NCBI GenBank assembly: GCA_026075535.2
Contig: AP026544.2
Location: forward strand, 992,001 to 1,056,000
Length of the DNA stretch: 64,000 nucleotides
Reading direction: 5' to 3'
Source: Tricholoma matsutake
Lineage: Eukaryota; Basidiomycota; Agaricomycetes; Agaricales; Tricholomataceae
Made by a program: the position numbers and the translations under genes. The notes beneath the pieces are model-generated. The model was not told the DNA's origin, made no database searches, and worked only from the letters and a program-made list of their open reading frames with translations. Positions 31,088-43,550 of the stretch are shown here, one piece after another (the stretch's first letter is position 1; each line of letters starts with the position of its first letter).

Positions 31088-32225
31088 TGTTAAGAGCTGA
31101 TCCTAGAAGGCACGTCAGAATCTGATCGGACCCTGCGGGTGATGATAGCGGAAGGTTGTTGGGTCGTTGCAGATTCTGCAGTAGGGGAAATGGAAAGGAC
31201 TTGGCTTCAGCTTGTAAGAAGCTGCACCCTTCACCTCGTCTGGTGTCCTAATTTCAAGTTGAAGGTTTGGAGGTAGGAGCAGGAAAGTGTGGGTAAATGC
31301 AGGATGGAGTACGGAGGGACTTAGGTTAAGTTCAGATGAGGTTAGAACTTCAGAGGGAGACTAGAGGTTGAGTCGAATGGAGTTCAGACTCTTAGAGAAC
31401 TGAGGTTGGAGTAGAAGGAGGTTTAGATTGGCAGGTTAAAGTCGAGTCTATGTCAATATACAAACTGAGGAATACAAGGCAAAACTAACTAAGCTTAAAT
31501 ACTGTAGTCCAGAATAAATGCGGAACAGGAATGAAGACTGCAGCAGTGTCTTGACTGCATAGATAAATTACTTAGCGGGAGCCACACAGGAATCCATAGT
31601 CAAATTTGCAATAGAGACGGCAGCCTTGGGAAGGCAGCCGTGGATGCTGTAAGGGGACTAGGGGGGTGCCCTGTGTGTTTTTCCTATTTTTTATGTTCGT
31701 CCCATATTTTTCCCCACCTCATTTCCTTCTATTCTTCATTTTCTATGATTTTTCCGGATTTTATTACTAATTTTCCCTTGCTATCATGTTTGTATATGTT
31801 GACACTTTTATATTTAGAGGCGGAGTACCCCTTCCGACACATACCCCTTGGTATGATGTCATTCGGCGGCCTTGATCCACCTATCTCCGCCTTTTTCTAT
31901 TTTTAGGTTATATTTGATTTTTGTCGTCTTCACATATACTGGGCATCAGCAAGGGGATCCTTAGAGTTTTCTCTTCGGATTTCCCTTTGCTAGGTGCGCC
32001 CCCAATGCCTGTATTATGTAGTATAATTTTAACTTCGGATTTCCCTTTGCTAGAGGCTTAGGTTGCCCTTATAGATGCTGTACAAGGCAGCCTGGTGCAC
32101 AGCAGTGTGGGCAGTGCAAGGTGGCCGGGAATGAAATTGGGAGGAGTAGACAGATGTCAGGTTTGACGTGCAGGAAAGGGTCAGATGGATGCAGGTTCTG
32201 ATCGGGCGAGGAATGGTTCTTGACA
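31088..32225 (-). repeat. gypsy-B 3' LTR (left), interrupted by a solo LTR
   Basis: About 707 bp after removal of 31648-32073 and one copy of the 5-bp GATGC duplication. Begins TGTTAAGAGCTGATCC and ends GGTTCTTGACA. Confidence 0.85.
31648..32073 (+). repeat. gypsy-A solo LTR (copy 5)
   Basis: 426 bp, TGTAAGGGGACTAGGGG ... GGTTGCCCTTATA, flanked by GATGC at 31643-31647 and 32074-32078. The uninterrupted right LTR of gypsy-B gives the empty site (GGATGCTGTACAAGG at about 48683), which fixes both ends of the LTR. Confidence 0.9.
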
Positions 32226-32240
32226 GTATTTCCCCCTTAG
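32226..32240 (-). promoter_or_regulatory. gypsy-B polypurine tract
   Basis: On the minus strand CTAAGGGGGAAATAC directly precedes the 3' LTR, the expected place and composition for plus-strand priming. Confidence 0.6.
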
Positions 32241-32382
32241 TGCCGAGCCTATGAGGCACATGAGTGTTTGAGTCCAAATGAAGAAGTTGGTTGAATTTCT
32301 GAATGCAGCAATTGGTTGAAAATTTTTTTGCATTGTTTCTTACTCCCATCACCTATCAAAAAAGTCCCCCCCAGCAGTCTCC

Positions 32383-33133
32383 GTGCAGATCAAAATGGCT
32401 GCAATGAAGGCCCAACACAAACAGAGGGAGCGGGAGTTGAAAGAGCAGATGGAATGGGAGATGAAGGAGCTGGAGGAAGCGGCAAGGGAGGAGGAGTGCA
32501 GGGCGCAGGAGGCGCAAAAGGCAGCAGAGGAGGTGTGCAAGGCAGAGGCACAGAAGAAGGAGGCATCGGCCACACAACAAGTGGAAAAGAAGCGGGCAGC
32601 TGCAGCTGTGGGTTTGGAGGATGAGGCCGAGGGGAGCAAGTCCCCGAAGAAAAAGAAAGTCACCAAGTCGAGGGCGTGAGTGGGGTCAGAGGAGTCAGAG
32701 GGTCTGGTGTGGGTGCAGGCGGCTTTGCCCTGCAAAAGGTGCATCTTTATTTTCTTTTTCCATATCCTTTACTGACAAATGGCCTAGATGCAAGTATCAA
32801 AAAATTGCTTGCTTCAAGATGGGCACAAAGGGGCACGTGTGTGATAACTGCACGCACATAAAACACAAGTGCAAAGAAGTAGTGTGGAAGGGGCAGGAGG
32901 CCCCTGCAGCAAAAATGGCGGGAATGATGGGTCCGATGGGGATTAGTGGGGAGAATGTGGAGATGATGCAGCAGGTGATGAAGTTGATGAGGAAGGGGTT
33001 TGCTGAGGTGGCAACTGTGGTGCGGGAGTCATTAGGGGAGATCCGGGATGCTTTGGACCCAGAGTGGGTGAAGGATGAAAGCGCTGGGGAGGAAAGTGAC
33101 AAGGGTGACGAAGAAGTGGAGTGGGTGGTGTGA
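32383..33133 (+). pseudogene. antisense gene in gypsy-B: coiled coil plus Zn2Cys6 cluster
   Basis: Runs opposite to pol. From MQIKMAAMKAQHKQRERELK (32383) it continues as a strongly charged helix of about 80 residues (KQMEW, EEAAREEE, AEAQKKEA), then a basic KSPKKKKVTKSRA tail like a nuclear signal. A TGA (likely CGA) follows at 32677. In the same frame, a 49-nt intron (32739-32787, GTGCAT ... ACTGAC ... CCTAG) joins two halves of a C-x2-C-x6-C-x9-C-x2-C-x6-C cluster (CKRCKYQKIAC and CDNCTHIKHKC). The rest is helical (MMQQVMKLMRKGFAEVATVV) and acidic. It looks like a DNA-binding regulator. Antisense extra ORFs are known in some LTR elements; I know of none of this domain type. Confidence 0.7.
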
Positions 33134-33399
33134 GAGTCCCAGTGGGAAAGATGCAGGATCCACAAGTCTGGAGATGACTGGGTGGCCTTCCAGAGATATC
33201 TGGAGAAAAGGTGGGCAGATGATGATGAGGAGAGTGAGAGTGGAGATGAGGGTGGAGAGAAGGACAAGGGTGGAGAAGAGGGCGAAGTTGGTGGAGAGGG
33301 TGACAAAGATGGAAAGGGAGAAGTGGAGGTAGTGTAGGGATCTGGTTGGATCCAAAGAAAAATTCTTTTTTCAATAAAGTTTGTTTCTGAGTTCTGACT

Positions 33400-34889
33400 G
33401 AGTGATTAAGTAATGTGAATAGTCTTTAAGCAGGTGATGGTCCGGGTTTCTGCAGGTAGCAGGTGTGAAAATCCATAAGGAGTTCTTGGGCATGGTCAAG
33501 TTCCATAACAGGTAGCCAGGAGGTCTCTTCATCAGTTCCCTGGTAACCTTCCCATTGGACAAGGTAGAGAATCTTGCAGCGACATCGGTTGTCGACCTTG
33601 GAGTCGAGGACTTCAGCAATCTCATATTTGAGCTCGTCATCGATGGTGATTGGAGGAGGTGGAGGTTGTACTCAATTTGGAATTGTGTTCGGGAAGTGTT
33701 TTTCAAGTTGGGAGACATGGAAAACAGGGTGGATGGCCCGCATGTGGTCCAGAAGCTGCAGGGTGACTGAGTGAGTACCTGGGCAGGCAATGATCTCAAA
33801 AGGACCATGGTTCTTTTCGGAAAGTTTCTTGGAGGGACGAGTGGTGCGGATATTTTCTGCAGTGACGTAGGTAGAGTCACCAATGTTGAAGTTGGGTGTG
33901 GGTGCCCGATGTTTGTCCACAGGGCCTTGATAACACTCTTGAGCAGCCACAAGCTGTTTCCAAAGCTCCTGATGAAGGTTGTCTAAGTTGACAACAAACT
34001 CATGGGCACGCTGTGAGGCTAAGTCGCGTTCAGGGAAGACAGAAATGTTTGGGTGGTAACCCTTGTTGGTGAAGAAAGGAGATATGCCTGTAGAGGCAGA
34101 GGGAGCATTGTTGTAGGTTGCCCAAGGGTAAGAGGTGAGACCAGTCATCCTGCTGATAGTTGCAGAAAATCCAGAGGTACTGCTCCAACATCTGATTAAG
34201 TTGTTCCGTCTGACCATCACCTTGCAGGTGATAACCGGAAGTGAAGTGGATCCATATGTCAAGCGCTTTTCCAAGGGAGTGGAAGAAATGGGAGATGAAC
34301 TCAGATCCCCAGTCGCAAGTGACATGCAATGGGATGCCATGCTTGGAGAAGACGTGGAGGACAAACAGGTTGGCTAATTCTTGGGCTGTGATTTCATTGA
34401 CAGTTGGGATGAAGATGCCTTGTTTGGTGAGGCAGTCAACAATGACCAGGATCGCTGTGTGCCCTTGGAGTCGGGTAGTTGTTCAATGAAATCCATGGAG
34501 ATTGAGTTCCAAGGTTGTTCTGGGACCGGAAGTTGCTTCAGGAACCCATAGGGTTTGTGTCAAGGCAATTTGAATTGTTTGCAAGTGGTACAGGATTTGC
34601 AGAATTCCTGCATGAAGGTGCAGAGGTTTGGCCAGACATATTCCCGATGGACAAGCTGCTGAGTTTGGTTTTGTCCAAAGTGGACAGAGAGGATGTGATC
34701 ATGTTTGTACTGAAGGACCTTGAGGCAAAGATCCACAATGTCCAGAACATAAATCTGGTCAAAGCAGCAGAGAAGACCTGCCTCGTCTATAGTCCAGTTG
34801 GGGTCAACAGGTGTCAGGAGGTGAGCAGATGATAGTGGGTGAAGGGGTAGAGAGGTGCAGATGTTGTTATGGAGTTTCTCAACATCCAT
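33400..34889 (-). pseudogene. gypsy-B integrase with C-terminal chromodomain
   Basis: In order on the minus strand: HHCC domain (HILSVHFGQNQTQQLVH ... CKSCTTCKQ, about 34690-34560), then the DDE core. The second Asp is in VTCDWGSEFISHFF and the Glu in GQTEQLNQMLEQYLW (34200-34330). The GPF block NHGPFEIIACPGTHSVTLQL lies at 33790-33840. The last domain is EIAEVLDSKVDNRCRCKILY followed by LVQWEGYQGTDEETSWLP (33640-33430), a chromodomain, which in chromoviruses targets integration to marked heterochromatin. Frames shift several times, so it is inactive. Confidence 0.75.
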
Positions 34890-34899
34890 GATTACGGCT

Positions 34900-36364
34900 T
34901 GTTGGATGATGGGTGTGGCAAGATAGGTGGTGTGGAGGGAGGAGGTGAGTTGTTCCTGTGTGAATACAGGTCAGAAGTTGGTTGGGTTTATGGAGGCGAA
35001 GTTGCTATTTCCCCCTTTGTGGCAGGTGAGAAACTTAGTAGTGCTGAAGTACTCAAGATTTTTGTGGTCAGTGACCACATCAACCGGGTTTGCAGAACCC
35101 TCAAAATACTGCTGCCAGTGTTTGAAGGCTTCGAAAATGGCCAAGAGTTCCTTATCATGGGTGTTGTAATTTAGTTCAGTGGGATTAAAGGAGCAGGAAT
35201 GAAAAGCGACCAGATGGATTTCTCCATCCGCAGTATAAACCGAAAGGATAGCTGCTAGGGCATAGTCAGAAGCATCAGTTTTGAGTACCATCTGTGAGTC
35301 AGGTACCCATTGAGTTAAGATGGGGGCGTGAGTGAATTCTTGTTTGAACTTTTCAAAAGCGTCACGGCACTTCTTGTCTTGTTGAAGTCCCAGGGTGCGG
35401 ATTTCAATGTCAAGCGGGTGAGTGGAATGACAATGTCTGAATAGCCATTAATGAAGCGGCGTTAAAAGTTGCAAAAGCCTAAGAAGGATTGTATATCCCT
35501 AACTTTCCTAGGCTTGGGCCAGTTGAGCATGGTTTTGACTTTATCCTCGGACATCTGCAGTCCATCTGGTGACATGATGAAACCCAGATATTCAACGGTG
35601 TCTTTGTGGAACTCACATTTCTGTGGAGAGGTGTAAAGTCCATTTTTCCGGAGATGGTGGAGGACTTCTTTGATGTGAGCCCCATGCTGGGACTTGTCAT
35701 CGGAATGGATTAGGATGTCATCGAGGTACATAATGACACAAACATCCAGCATGTCACTGAAGATGTCATTCATAAACCGCTGGAAGGCTGCGGGTGCATT
35801 AGTGAGTCCAAAGGGAACCACCAACCACTCAAAGGATCCGTAGCGGGTGTGGAAAGTTGTTTTCCACTCATCACCATCAGCGATGCGGACTAGGTGATAA
35901 GCATGCCACAAGTCTATCTTGGTGAATAAGTGGGCTTTGTGGGGAGAGTTAAGGAGGTCAGAAATGAGCAGAAGTGGGTAGCGGTCCTTCTTCATAAGAT
36001 GGTTGAGTCCTCGGTAGTTGACACAAAGTCGGAGACTACCGTCCTTCTTCTTGATGAAGAGAATTGGAGTGCCATGCAGAAACTTGGATGGGTGGATGAA
36101 ACCTGAGCAGACATTTTCATCAATGAAGACTCATAAGGCTTCTAATTCAGAGGGGGAGAGCGAATACATGTGGCCTGGAGGTGGAGGAGTATTGTCTTCT
36201 GTCTCTATCTTAAGGTCATAAGACTGATGTGGAGGAAGGGTATCCGCTTTAGTCTTATTAAAGACATCAGCGAATTTGTGATACTCAGATGGAATATTGG
36301 AAAGGTCAGATGAGTTAGTGGATTGGGTGGAGCAGGTGGATAACCCTTCTGGAGTGAAGGTCAT
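34900..36364 (-). pseudogene. gypsy-B reverse transcriptase and RNase H
   Basis: RT reads from SEYHKFADVFNKTKADTLPP through [19 protein letters not shown] and the palm motif [14 protein letters not shown] (YXDD, about 35720) to QSFLGFCNF (35462). RNase H follows with KTDASDYALAAIL, THDKELLAIFEAFKHW and VVTDHKNLEYFST (34971-35291). Stops and a frameshift separate the pieces, but all catalytic motifs can be seen. Confidence 0.8.
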
Positions 36365-36372
36365 CTGAAAAG

Positions 36373-36942
36373 CTACTGCCCAGGAAGTTTGCTAGCATGC
36401 ACATAAGTGGCAGCATTGATGAAAGAGATGTTGGGAGGTGTAAACTTAGGAGGAATAGGGGGTTTGGAAAGTGCAGAGGAGTCAAGGATTTCTACTGGAA
36501 GGTTTGGGGACAAAGGTGATGTCAGGGGTGCTGGACCTCTATGATCTGCAGAGCAGAAAGCGAGTTGGCTTGAAGACCAGTCAATCAATGGATTGTATTG
36601 CTTCAGCCAGTTATGGCTGAGTATGGTGGAACAGGAAGAGTCAAGCGAGGTTACATAGAATGACAAATTGAACACTCCACCAGCAGGGAAGGTGACTGGA
36701 AGTTTGATGACCTGAGTTATGGTGGAGTTGCAAGATCCATCAAAGAGTCATAGACCGATTGGGTTAATGGATTCCGTGCTCAGATGGTTATCCAACACAA
36801 AAGAGGAGTCAAGGAAGCAGTGGGAGGAGCCAGAGTCAATAAGGGTTTGGAAAGGGGTGGAAGAGTTGGGAAGGGTTAAAAAAATGGTTAGGGAGTCAGG
36901 GTCGGAAAGAGTGGATGCATTGAGATGAATGTAGGCAGCCAA
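36373..36942 (-). pseudogene. gypsy-B protease and linker
   Basis: The protease motif FQTLIDSGSSHCFLDSSFVL is at about 36840. The downstream ILSHNWLKQYNPLIDWSSSQ block (36373-36675) is typical between protease and RT in this lineage. Stops separate it from gag and RT. Confidence 0.75.
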
Positions 36943-36998
36943 ATGGGTAAGGTCAATGCAACCCCCAGCCCCAATGGCTGTTTCCTGAGGGTTGTGGA

Positions 36999-38016
36999 CT
37001 ATTTTTCCAAGTCTGTAGTGTCGGGAATGACAACAGATGCATGGGCTTCTGCGGCTTTGGATTTCAGGCAGTTTGCTGCTACATGCCCTTCCTCACCGCA
37101 GTAGAGACAAAGTTGTTCTCTCATGCGACATTCTTGTTCCTCCCCAGTAAGCTTGCCATTCTTCCCCAACTTATCGGAGATGGACGACTTGGGCTTGTCC
37201 CATGGAGTGTTCTTTGTTGTGGAAGACTGCTGGTTGGAGGTGTTACCATGGGTGGAGTTTGAAAAGGTTTGGTTTGTCAATGGGGAAGGACTTTTGGAAG
37301 AGTCCTTCCGACTAGAGTTAGTGACGTTACTGGACTTCTTTGTGTCAAACCAGGATTCATCTTTTTGCATCCAGTAGATGTCATTGCTGTCCTGTGCTTT
37401 CAAGCGCAGATCTGCAAGAGTATTAGGTTTACCACCCCAGAGAACTTCTATGCGAAGTCGGAGCAGAAGACTGTGGAAATAGCAGTCACGAAGGGCTGCT
37501 TTGTTCCAATGACCCTAGAAGCTAATTCCCAGAAGTCAACGTTATATTTCGTGATATGACCACCTTTCTTCATTGTTAAGTCAGAGAGGGCTTTTTCTGC
37601 ATCTCTGACTGGGTCGTGCGGGCCGAAGTTACTTTCCAGTTCGGCGAGGAAAGCTTCGTAGTCCCACATCCAGTGTGTGGAATCTGTCAGGTCATTAAGA
37701 CCAGGCTCAAACCAACTGAGAGCTGATTCTTTAAGATAAGAAAGGATGGATATGATTTTTTTCTCATCAGAGGAAAATATGTGTGGATGGTCACAGAAAT
37801 GAAGATTGCAAGAGACTAAGAAGTCTCTAAGTTTCTTTGGATTGGCGCCATCAAAAGTGTCGGGGTTGTGAACCTTGATTTTCTTGGTCTTGGGTGCATT
37901 ATTCTGATGAAGGGTGCAGATACTCTCCGAGAGGTTGTAAAGGACATCTATAAACCTATCCCCTGGGTCAGGGTTTTCCCCCATGGGAGGTTGATCCTCT
38001 GGATCATTGGGATCGG
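36999..38016 (-). pseudogene. gypsy-B gag, C-terminal part with zinc knuckle
   Basis: The capsid-like frame (37448-38016) carries KKIKVHNPDTFDGANPKKLR and SYLKESALSWFEPGL, typical Ty3/gypsy gag. After a frameshift, CLYCGEEGHVAANC (about 37075) is a CX2CX4HX4C knuckle. The N-terminal part lies beyond gypsy-C at 47730-48102. Confidence 0.8.
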
Positions 38017-39028
38017 TGATAGGTCCACCTTGTGCTATAAGGTCTGTAACCACTCACAGCAGTTCCGCATCAATCTCCCACAACACTCAGAACCCCTCAA
38101 ACGCCTTCGAGCCTCGCGAAACGCTCCCAAACAGGCTTCGAGCGGCCTCGCGCTACCTCAATCCCCCTCGATCCCCCTCAAACAATATAGGAACACTTCG
38201 AACGTGCTTGGCTGCCATCATCATGGCCTCTGGCACTCTTACTACACGCCGACGAGTCATAGCAAGGTTGACCAAGCTATTTGGCCACCGACTGAGCACA
38301 TGCGAGACGACTAAGGACACAATGAGGCAAATTTCTGATGTTTAGACGGTTTGTAATGACATAGGACAAGTACATTTCGCACATATCAGAACTCCAGAGA
38401 TTTAATTCTTATCTTTTATTGTTTTACTCAGTGATAGAGGTTTATCTTTTATCCTAGACTTCACCTCATGTAGGCCTCATGTTCTCCTTCCCCTTTTTGG
38501 TAGTACCTCTTCAGAACTTATTTAAACTTGTAATAGTTACTCACTTGAAGGAGGAAGAAAAGAGATCGTCTTACTTCACTATAGTCTGATTTAAGAGTTC
38601 AGCTCTTGAGTCCAAGCCTCTCATCTAGCCCGAAGTTCTGCAAATCATCGTGAACTTCCTCGAAACTTTGTATTAGCCCTCAAACCCTTCATCCGTTGTA
38701 TATCGTTATTGCCCCTCATCACTATCATCACCGCCCCACTCACATATTCCTTCTACACCCTTTGTAAAACCGTCTACACCATACCCAATTACCTTGAATG
38801 TCTCCTCTACCCCTTGAACCTTATCGATCTCCCTCAAACTTATATCGAGAGATCTCGTGCCCCTTCGAATGTTCTCGAAACCCTTCGTACCCACTCGGAC
38901 GTCTTACGCATCCATCAGGTTGAATTCGGTGACTTTTAGTACCACCTCGCACCCTTCCTCTAACTCGTCTTATACCATCCAAGGCCATTTTGGTAGGTTT
39001 TGTTTGGGTTTCCGGGTCGAACATATCA
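38017..39028 (+). repeat. gypsy-C 5' LTR
   Basis: 1012 bp, nearly identical to 46715-47725. In the first 200 bp almost every difference is CpG in one copy and TpG or CpA in the other. Confidence 0.9.
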
Positions 39029-39031
39029 TTT

Positions 39032-39048
39032 TGGAGCCCACCGCGAGG
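39032..39048 (+). promoter_or_regulatory. gypsy-C primer binding site, tRNA-Cys-like
   Basis: TGGAGCCCACCGCGAGG starts 3 nt after the LTR. Its complement ends ...GGTGGGCTCCA, an acceptor stem with T at position 73, as in tRNA-Cys. The tRNA identity is inference. Confidence 0.55.
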
Positions 39049-39066
39049 GGTTTCTAAATCATTTTA

Positions 39067-40470
39067 TTGCCTAATCCATCTCGAATCTCCTGGCTTAGGC
39101 CAACACAAGCTAGAAACCTACAGATCGACACTCGTCATGCCTTCGAATCTCTCGAACAATCGGGAGATATTCTTATACCTGTTTCCAAAGCAGAATTGAC
39201 TCATCGTCGGCTATTCCCTTCACCAATATCATCACCCTCAACATCATCTTCTACTTCTTTGTCTTTGTCATCCACATCTTCATTCATCCTTCCAACCACT
39301 TCGACTCCTCTACCATCATTCACACAAGTTTTAACTCCTACTCCTAGAAACATCGCATTCATGACTACGCAAGCAACGATGCCAGCTTGTGGTCATTCCA
39401 CGGCTCCGAAATTCGACCCTACCCAGCCACAAGAACTTTGCAGATACTTTAACAAACTTGAATTGCTTTTCTCTGCATGCAATGTCACAAACTTGGAGGA
39501 TATGAAGAAGCACACTTGTCGCTACCTTGATATCGACACTTCCAAACTCTGGGAATCGATTCCAGAATATGATGCCGGCATTTCGTTCCAGCACTTTCAC
39601 ATCGCAATTCACCAGCTTTACCCCAGTTTGGAAGATGATCGCAAGTGGTCTATCTCCGATATGGACAAGTTAGTCGGCGAGCAACTATGCATTGGCATCT
39701 TCAACGTGAATGATCTCGGATTGTATTTCCGAGTCTTTTATAACATTACAAAATTCCTGTCAACTAAAAACAGAATCTCGGAAGCAGAGCAGAGCAGAGT
39801 GTTTGTTCGAGGATTCCAACCTGGATTGTGGTCGTGCATTGCTTGACGACTCAAGCTTAAGTATCCTGATCATTACCCAGACGACCCCTACCCACTCGAT
39901 CACATCCACGAAGCTGCAAAGTTTGTCTTAGCTGGATCAAACTCCTTGGACACCTCTTCCCTACTCAGCTTGAACTCGGCAACCTCATCATCGGCAGCAA
40001 CCACCTCGACATCAACACCTCAGATCAAATTGGAAGACCTTTCGGCTATCTTCGAAAAGTTTGCAACTACTCTCGTCATGGCTCTAGCAGGTTCAAAAAT
40101 GTCTAACCCACCTCGTGCTAACAATAGCCTTCGACCTGAACAAATCGAAGCTCTGGTTTGCATCTTTTGCGGTCTTGCCGGACATTTTATTAGTGACTGT
40201 TTGGTTTGCCAGTCCTATATTAATGAAGGAAAGTGTAAGAAGAATGCTGAAGGAAAGGTAGTTCTCCCTAACGGTCAATTCACTCCTCATAACATCCCCA
40301 GCCGCTACATCAAGGAACACGTTGATGAGTGGCTTCAACGAAACCCACAGGTCACCATCACTCCTTCCCTCATGTACAACATTGCGTCTTCAATATCATC
40401 GACACCACTACCTAGAGGTATATATCAGGTATCGGAAGTATCTAACACAGCAGATGATCACATCGCATAG
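39067..40470 (+). pseudogene. gypsy-C gag with zinc knuckle
   Basis: Starts at 39067, with a Ser-rich N-terminus. Around 39400 begins the capsid-like part (KFDPTQPQELCRYFNKLELL, LWESIPEYDAG). A TGA at 39844 (CGA in the ancestor by context) splits it. The second part (39946-40470) has a CCHC-like CIFCGLAGHFISDC at about 40160 and the following NEGKCKKNAEGKVVLPNGQF, characteristic of a widespread Agaricomycete gypsy family. Confidence 0.8.
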
Positions 40471-41520
40471 CTCGAGGAAGAACTATTTGCCTTACAAAGT
40501 GGTAGACCATATGCTCAAACTGATCGTAACATGCCTGCAGCACAACCCTGTCCTTCGAACCCAGTCCCACCTACTCCAGTCCAGCCAATGACTGCTCCAT
40601 GCACTCCAGTACCTTCCACTTTGTCTACGGCAACCAATCCTCCAACATCGACATCAGCATTGGCTACCGAATCCAGTCCAACCTCGCCACCTATCATTCA
40701 CCCATACGCCGCCGCTAAAGAGAACTCGTACCTCCCGCCTCACGAGCGAAACTGTGCATCGACTGGTAAAGGTAAAGGTAAAGAAGGCCCATCGCACCAT
40801 ATCCAAGCCCCAATTCACAAGGACAAGATCGCAGAAGACATTTTCACTTGTTTGATGAAGACTCCTATTATCATGCTAACATCCAAAGAATTACTCTCGG
40901 TAGCGCCAGAGGTTCGAACTAAATGGAAAGAACAGGTCACAACACGACACGTTCAGCAAACTGATAACGCGATGAACATCCTCGACGATGACGTCTACAT
41001 ACTCAATGATCCTTATGAGACTTATATTAACAGTCTGCGCCCTGGTGACATTCCGGAACCTTTCATTGTTGCAAAGGAATCTCATGCAATTAGATCGGTC
41101 ATTATAAATGTCAACGGTAGAAACCCAGTCGAGAGTGTTGTCGACCCCAGTGCCTCGATCATTGCAATGTTGGAAGAGGTTTGTCACAAACTCGGTCTCA
41201 CCTACGACCCTTCAATCCGCATTCCTCTACAATCGGCAAACGGCGGTATCGATGAAAGTCTCAGTTTAGCGTGCAACGTCCCTTGTGAAGTTGGCACCAT
41301 TACGCTATACATGCAAATTCATATTATTCGCGACCCAGCATACGACATTTTATTTGGACGCCCTTTCAAAGTTCTCACTGAGAGTACAGTGAAGAACTAT
41401 CGGAACGAATCACAGATGATTACCATCCTTGATCCGAACTCGACGCGATCGTGTACCATTCCGATGATCCCTCGATCAAATCGATGTCAAAAAGTAGTTC
41501 GAAAGGATTTTCAGAGTTAG
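40471..41520 (+). pseudogene. gypsy-C protease region
   Basis: A 329-codon frame (40531-41520) begins Pro-rich. The protease block SVVDPSASIIAMLEEVCHKL lies at about 41135, followed by PAYDILFGRPFKVLTES. The catalytic triplet expected as Asp-Ser/Thr-Gly reads Asp-Pro-Ser, so activity is doubtful. The flanking text matches the family closely. Confidence 0.7.
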
Positions 41521-43550
41521 AGGATCAACTTTCAGAGACCAATCAGTGCGCTTTCATTATTTCCTACGACCATTCTAATCCTTCTATTACTATCGAGTAC
41601 ACTGCAGACATTCCCGATATTGACTCTTCGAACACTTCAAACTACTATTCCTTTTCTTTGATCATTGTGAACTTATATTTAATGGCTAGCGAACAGTATG
41701 CAACATATTTATCAACCTCGACGGCGACCCCTATGCAATCTTCTTCTATCTATTCCCCTTCCAATATCTTGACATTCGACTCTCTCTATCTGACACTCGC
41801 TGCTTCAAAGAAGAAGTACAAGCCTGTCGCACAGAAGATTCGACCTGTTGTCGCCGACCTTCCCAATCGCTTTCACATCATTTGCAAGATCACTGGTGAT
41901 CCACTCGAACATATGCTGAAACTCAATCCTCGTCCCCCACCTTTCTCTCCCACCCCTCGATATTTGCTCCAACGCAAGGCCATCATGGACAAGTATCATC
42001 CAGGTGATTTCATATGGCCCAAAGAACGAAATCTCATGCATGACTTCATTCGAAACCATGAAACTGGCTTCGCGTGGACTGACAACGAACGAGGCAGCTT
42101 CCGACCAGACTTCTTCCCCCCGATCAAATTCCCAGTCATCCCTCACACCCCTTGGGTTGAGTGAAACATCCTGATTCCCCCTGGCATTTACGAAGAAGTC
42201 TGCGATATTATCAAGAAAAAGCTCAAAGCCGGTGTCTACAAACACTTGAACTCTTCGTATCGATCACGATGGTTTGGCATCGTGAAGAAAGATGGCAAAG
42301 TGCTCCGACTCGTCCACAGCCTTGAACCTTTGAACAAGGTTACGATCCAGCACTCAGGCATCGTTCCCATCCCCGAGCACTTAGCAGAGCAGTTTGGCGG
42401 ACGATCGTGCGGTGGAATGCTCGACCTCTTTGTAGCGTTCGATGAAAGGAAAGTTGCCAAATCTTCTCACAATCTAACGACATTCCAGACACCCTTCGGT
42501 GCACTTCACATTGTCACCCTTCTGATGGGTTGGACAAACTCAGTCCTGATCATGCACGATGACATCACGCATATCCTACGACCTGAAATCCCCTACATCA
42601 CGATCCCCTACATCGATGACGTTCCGATCAAAGGCCCAAAGTCTCGATACCAACTTCATGGCGGTGCGTACGAGACGATTCCAGAGAATCCCATGATTTG
42701 AAGGTTCATCTGGGAGCACTTCGAGAACCTCAACAGGGTGATTCAGCGCATGAAGTATTGCGGAGGGACATTTTCAGGCCCTAAGCTCTTTCTCTGTGTT
42801 CCTGAAATAATTGTTCTAGGTCATCGTTGCAACATAGAAGGTCGTATGGTCGACCCAACATGCATCGAAGCAGTCAGCAATTGGGGACCTTGTCGATCGC
42901 TCACTGAAGTCAAAGTGTTCTTAGGAACAATCAGAGTTTGTTGTATCTTTATTCAAAACTTCGCTCACCGTGCCACAGCTCTAATCCACCTCACTCGAAA
43001 AGACGTTCCTTTTGAGTTTGGACCGAGCCAAATCACCGCACAGGAAGACTTGAAACAAGCCCTTATCACCTTGCCAGCTATTCGTGCCATCGACTATTTG
43101 TCCAACGCACCAGTCATACTATCGGTCGACACTTCACACATTGCCATCGGCTTTTTCCTCGCCCAATGCGACCCCGACAATCTTCAAAAGCGCTATTATA
43201 GCCGATTCGGTTCCATTACGCTCAACGACTGCGAATCTCGATTTTCGCAACCAAAACTTGAACTCTACGGACTTTATCGAGCCCTCGGCGCCCTTCGACT
43301 TTATATTATCAACATTCGCAATCTTATCATCGAAGTTGATGTGAGGTACATCAAAGGCATGTTATCGAACCCCGATATCGCACCTAGTGCTGGTATAAAC
43401 CATTGTATTGTTTTGATACTCACCTTTCACTTCACCGTCATCCATGTCACAGGAACCCATCATGGTCCCAATGGACTCTCGCGATGTCCACCACAAGCCG
43501 AAGACAGCCAGCTCAATAATGAAGAAGACTTCGGAGACTGGATAGATTGA
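41521..43550 (+). pseudogene. gypsy-C reverse transcriptase and RNase H
   Basis: Reads KKLKAGVYKHLNSSYRSRWF, TTFQTPFGALHIVTLLMGWT and the palm motif TIPYIDDVPIKGPKSRY (YIDD, about 42605). The connection AVSNWGPCRSLTEVKVFLGT and an RNase H-like region (SVDTSHIAIGFFLAQ, KLELYGLYRALGALRLYI) follow. Only a few stops interrupt it (TGA at 42163, TGA at 42699). Confidence 0.8.

Noticed and set aside
6300..32073. The 425-bp repeats as MITEs
   Set aside because: They have short inverted ends (TGTAAGG/CCTTATA) and 5-bp duplications, but the same sequence bounds gypsy-A gag-pol at 2759 and 16295, so they are LTRs.
32349..33374. Minus-strand ORFs opposite the gypsy-B accessory gene
   Set aside because: They are low-complexity (Ser, Pro, Leu, His) shadows, while the plus strand has the charged helix, the intron and all six cysteines.
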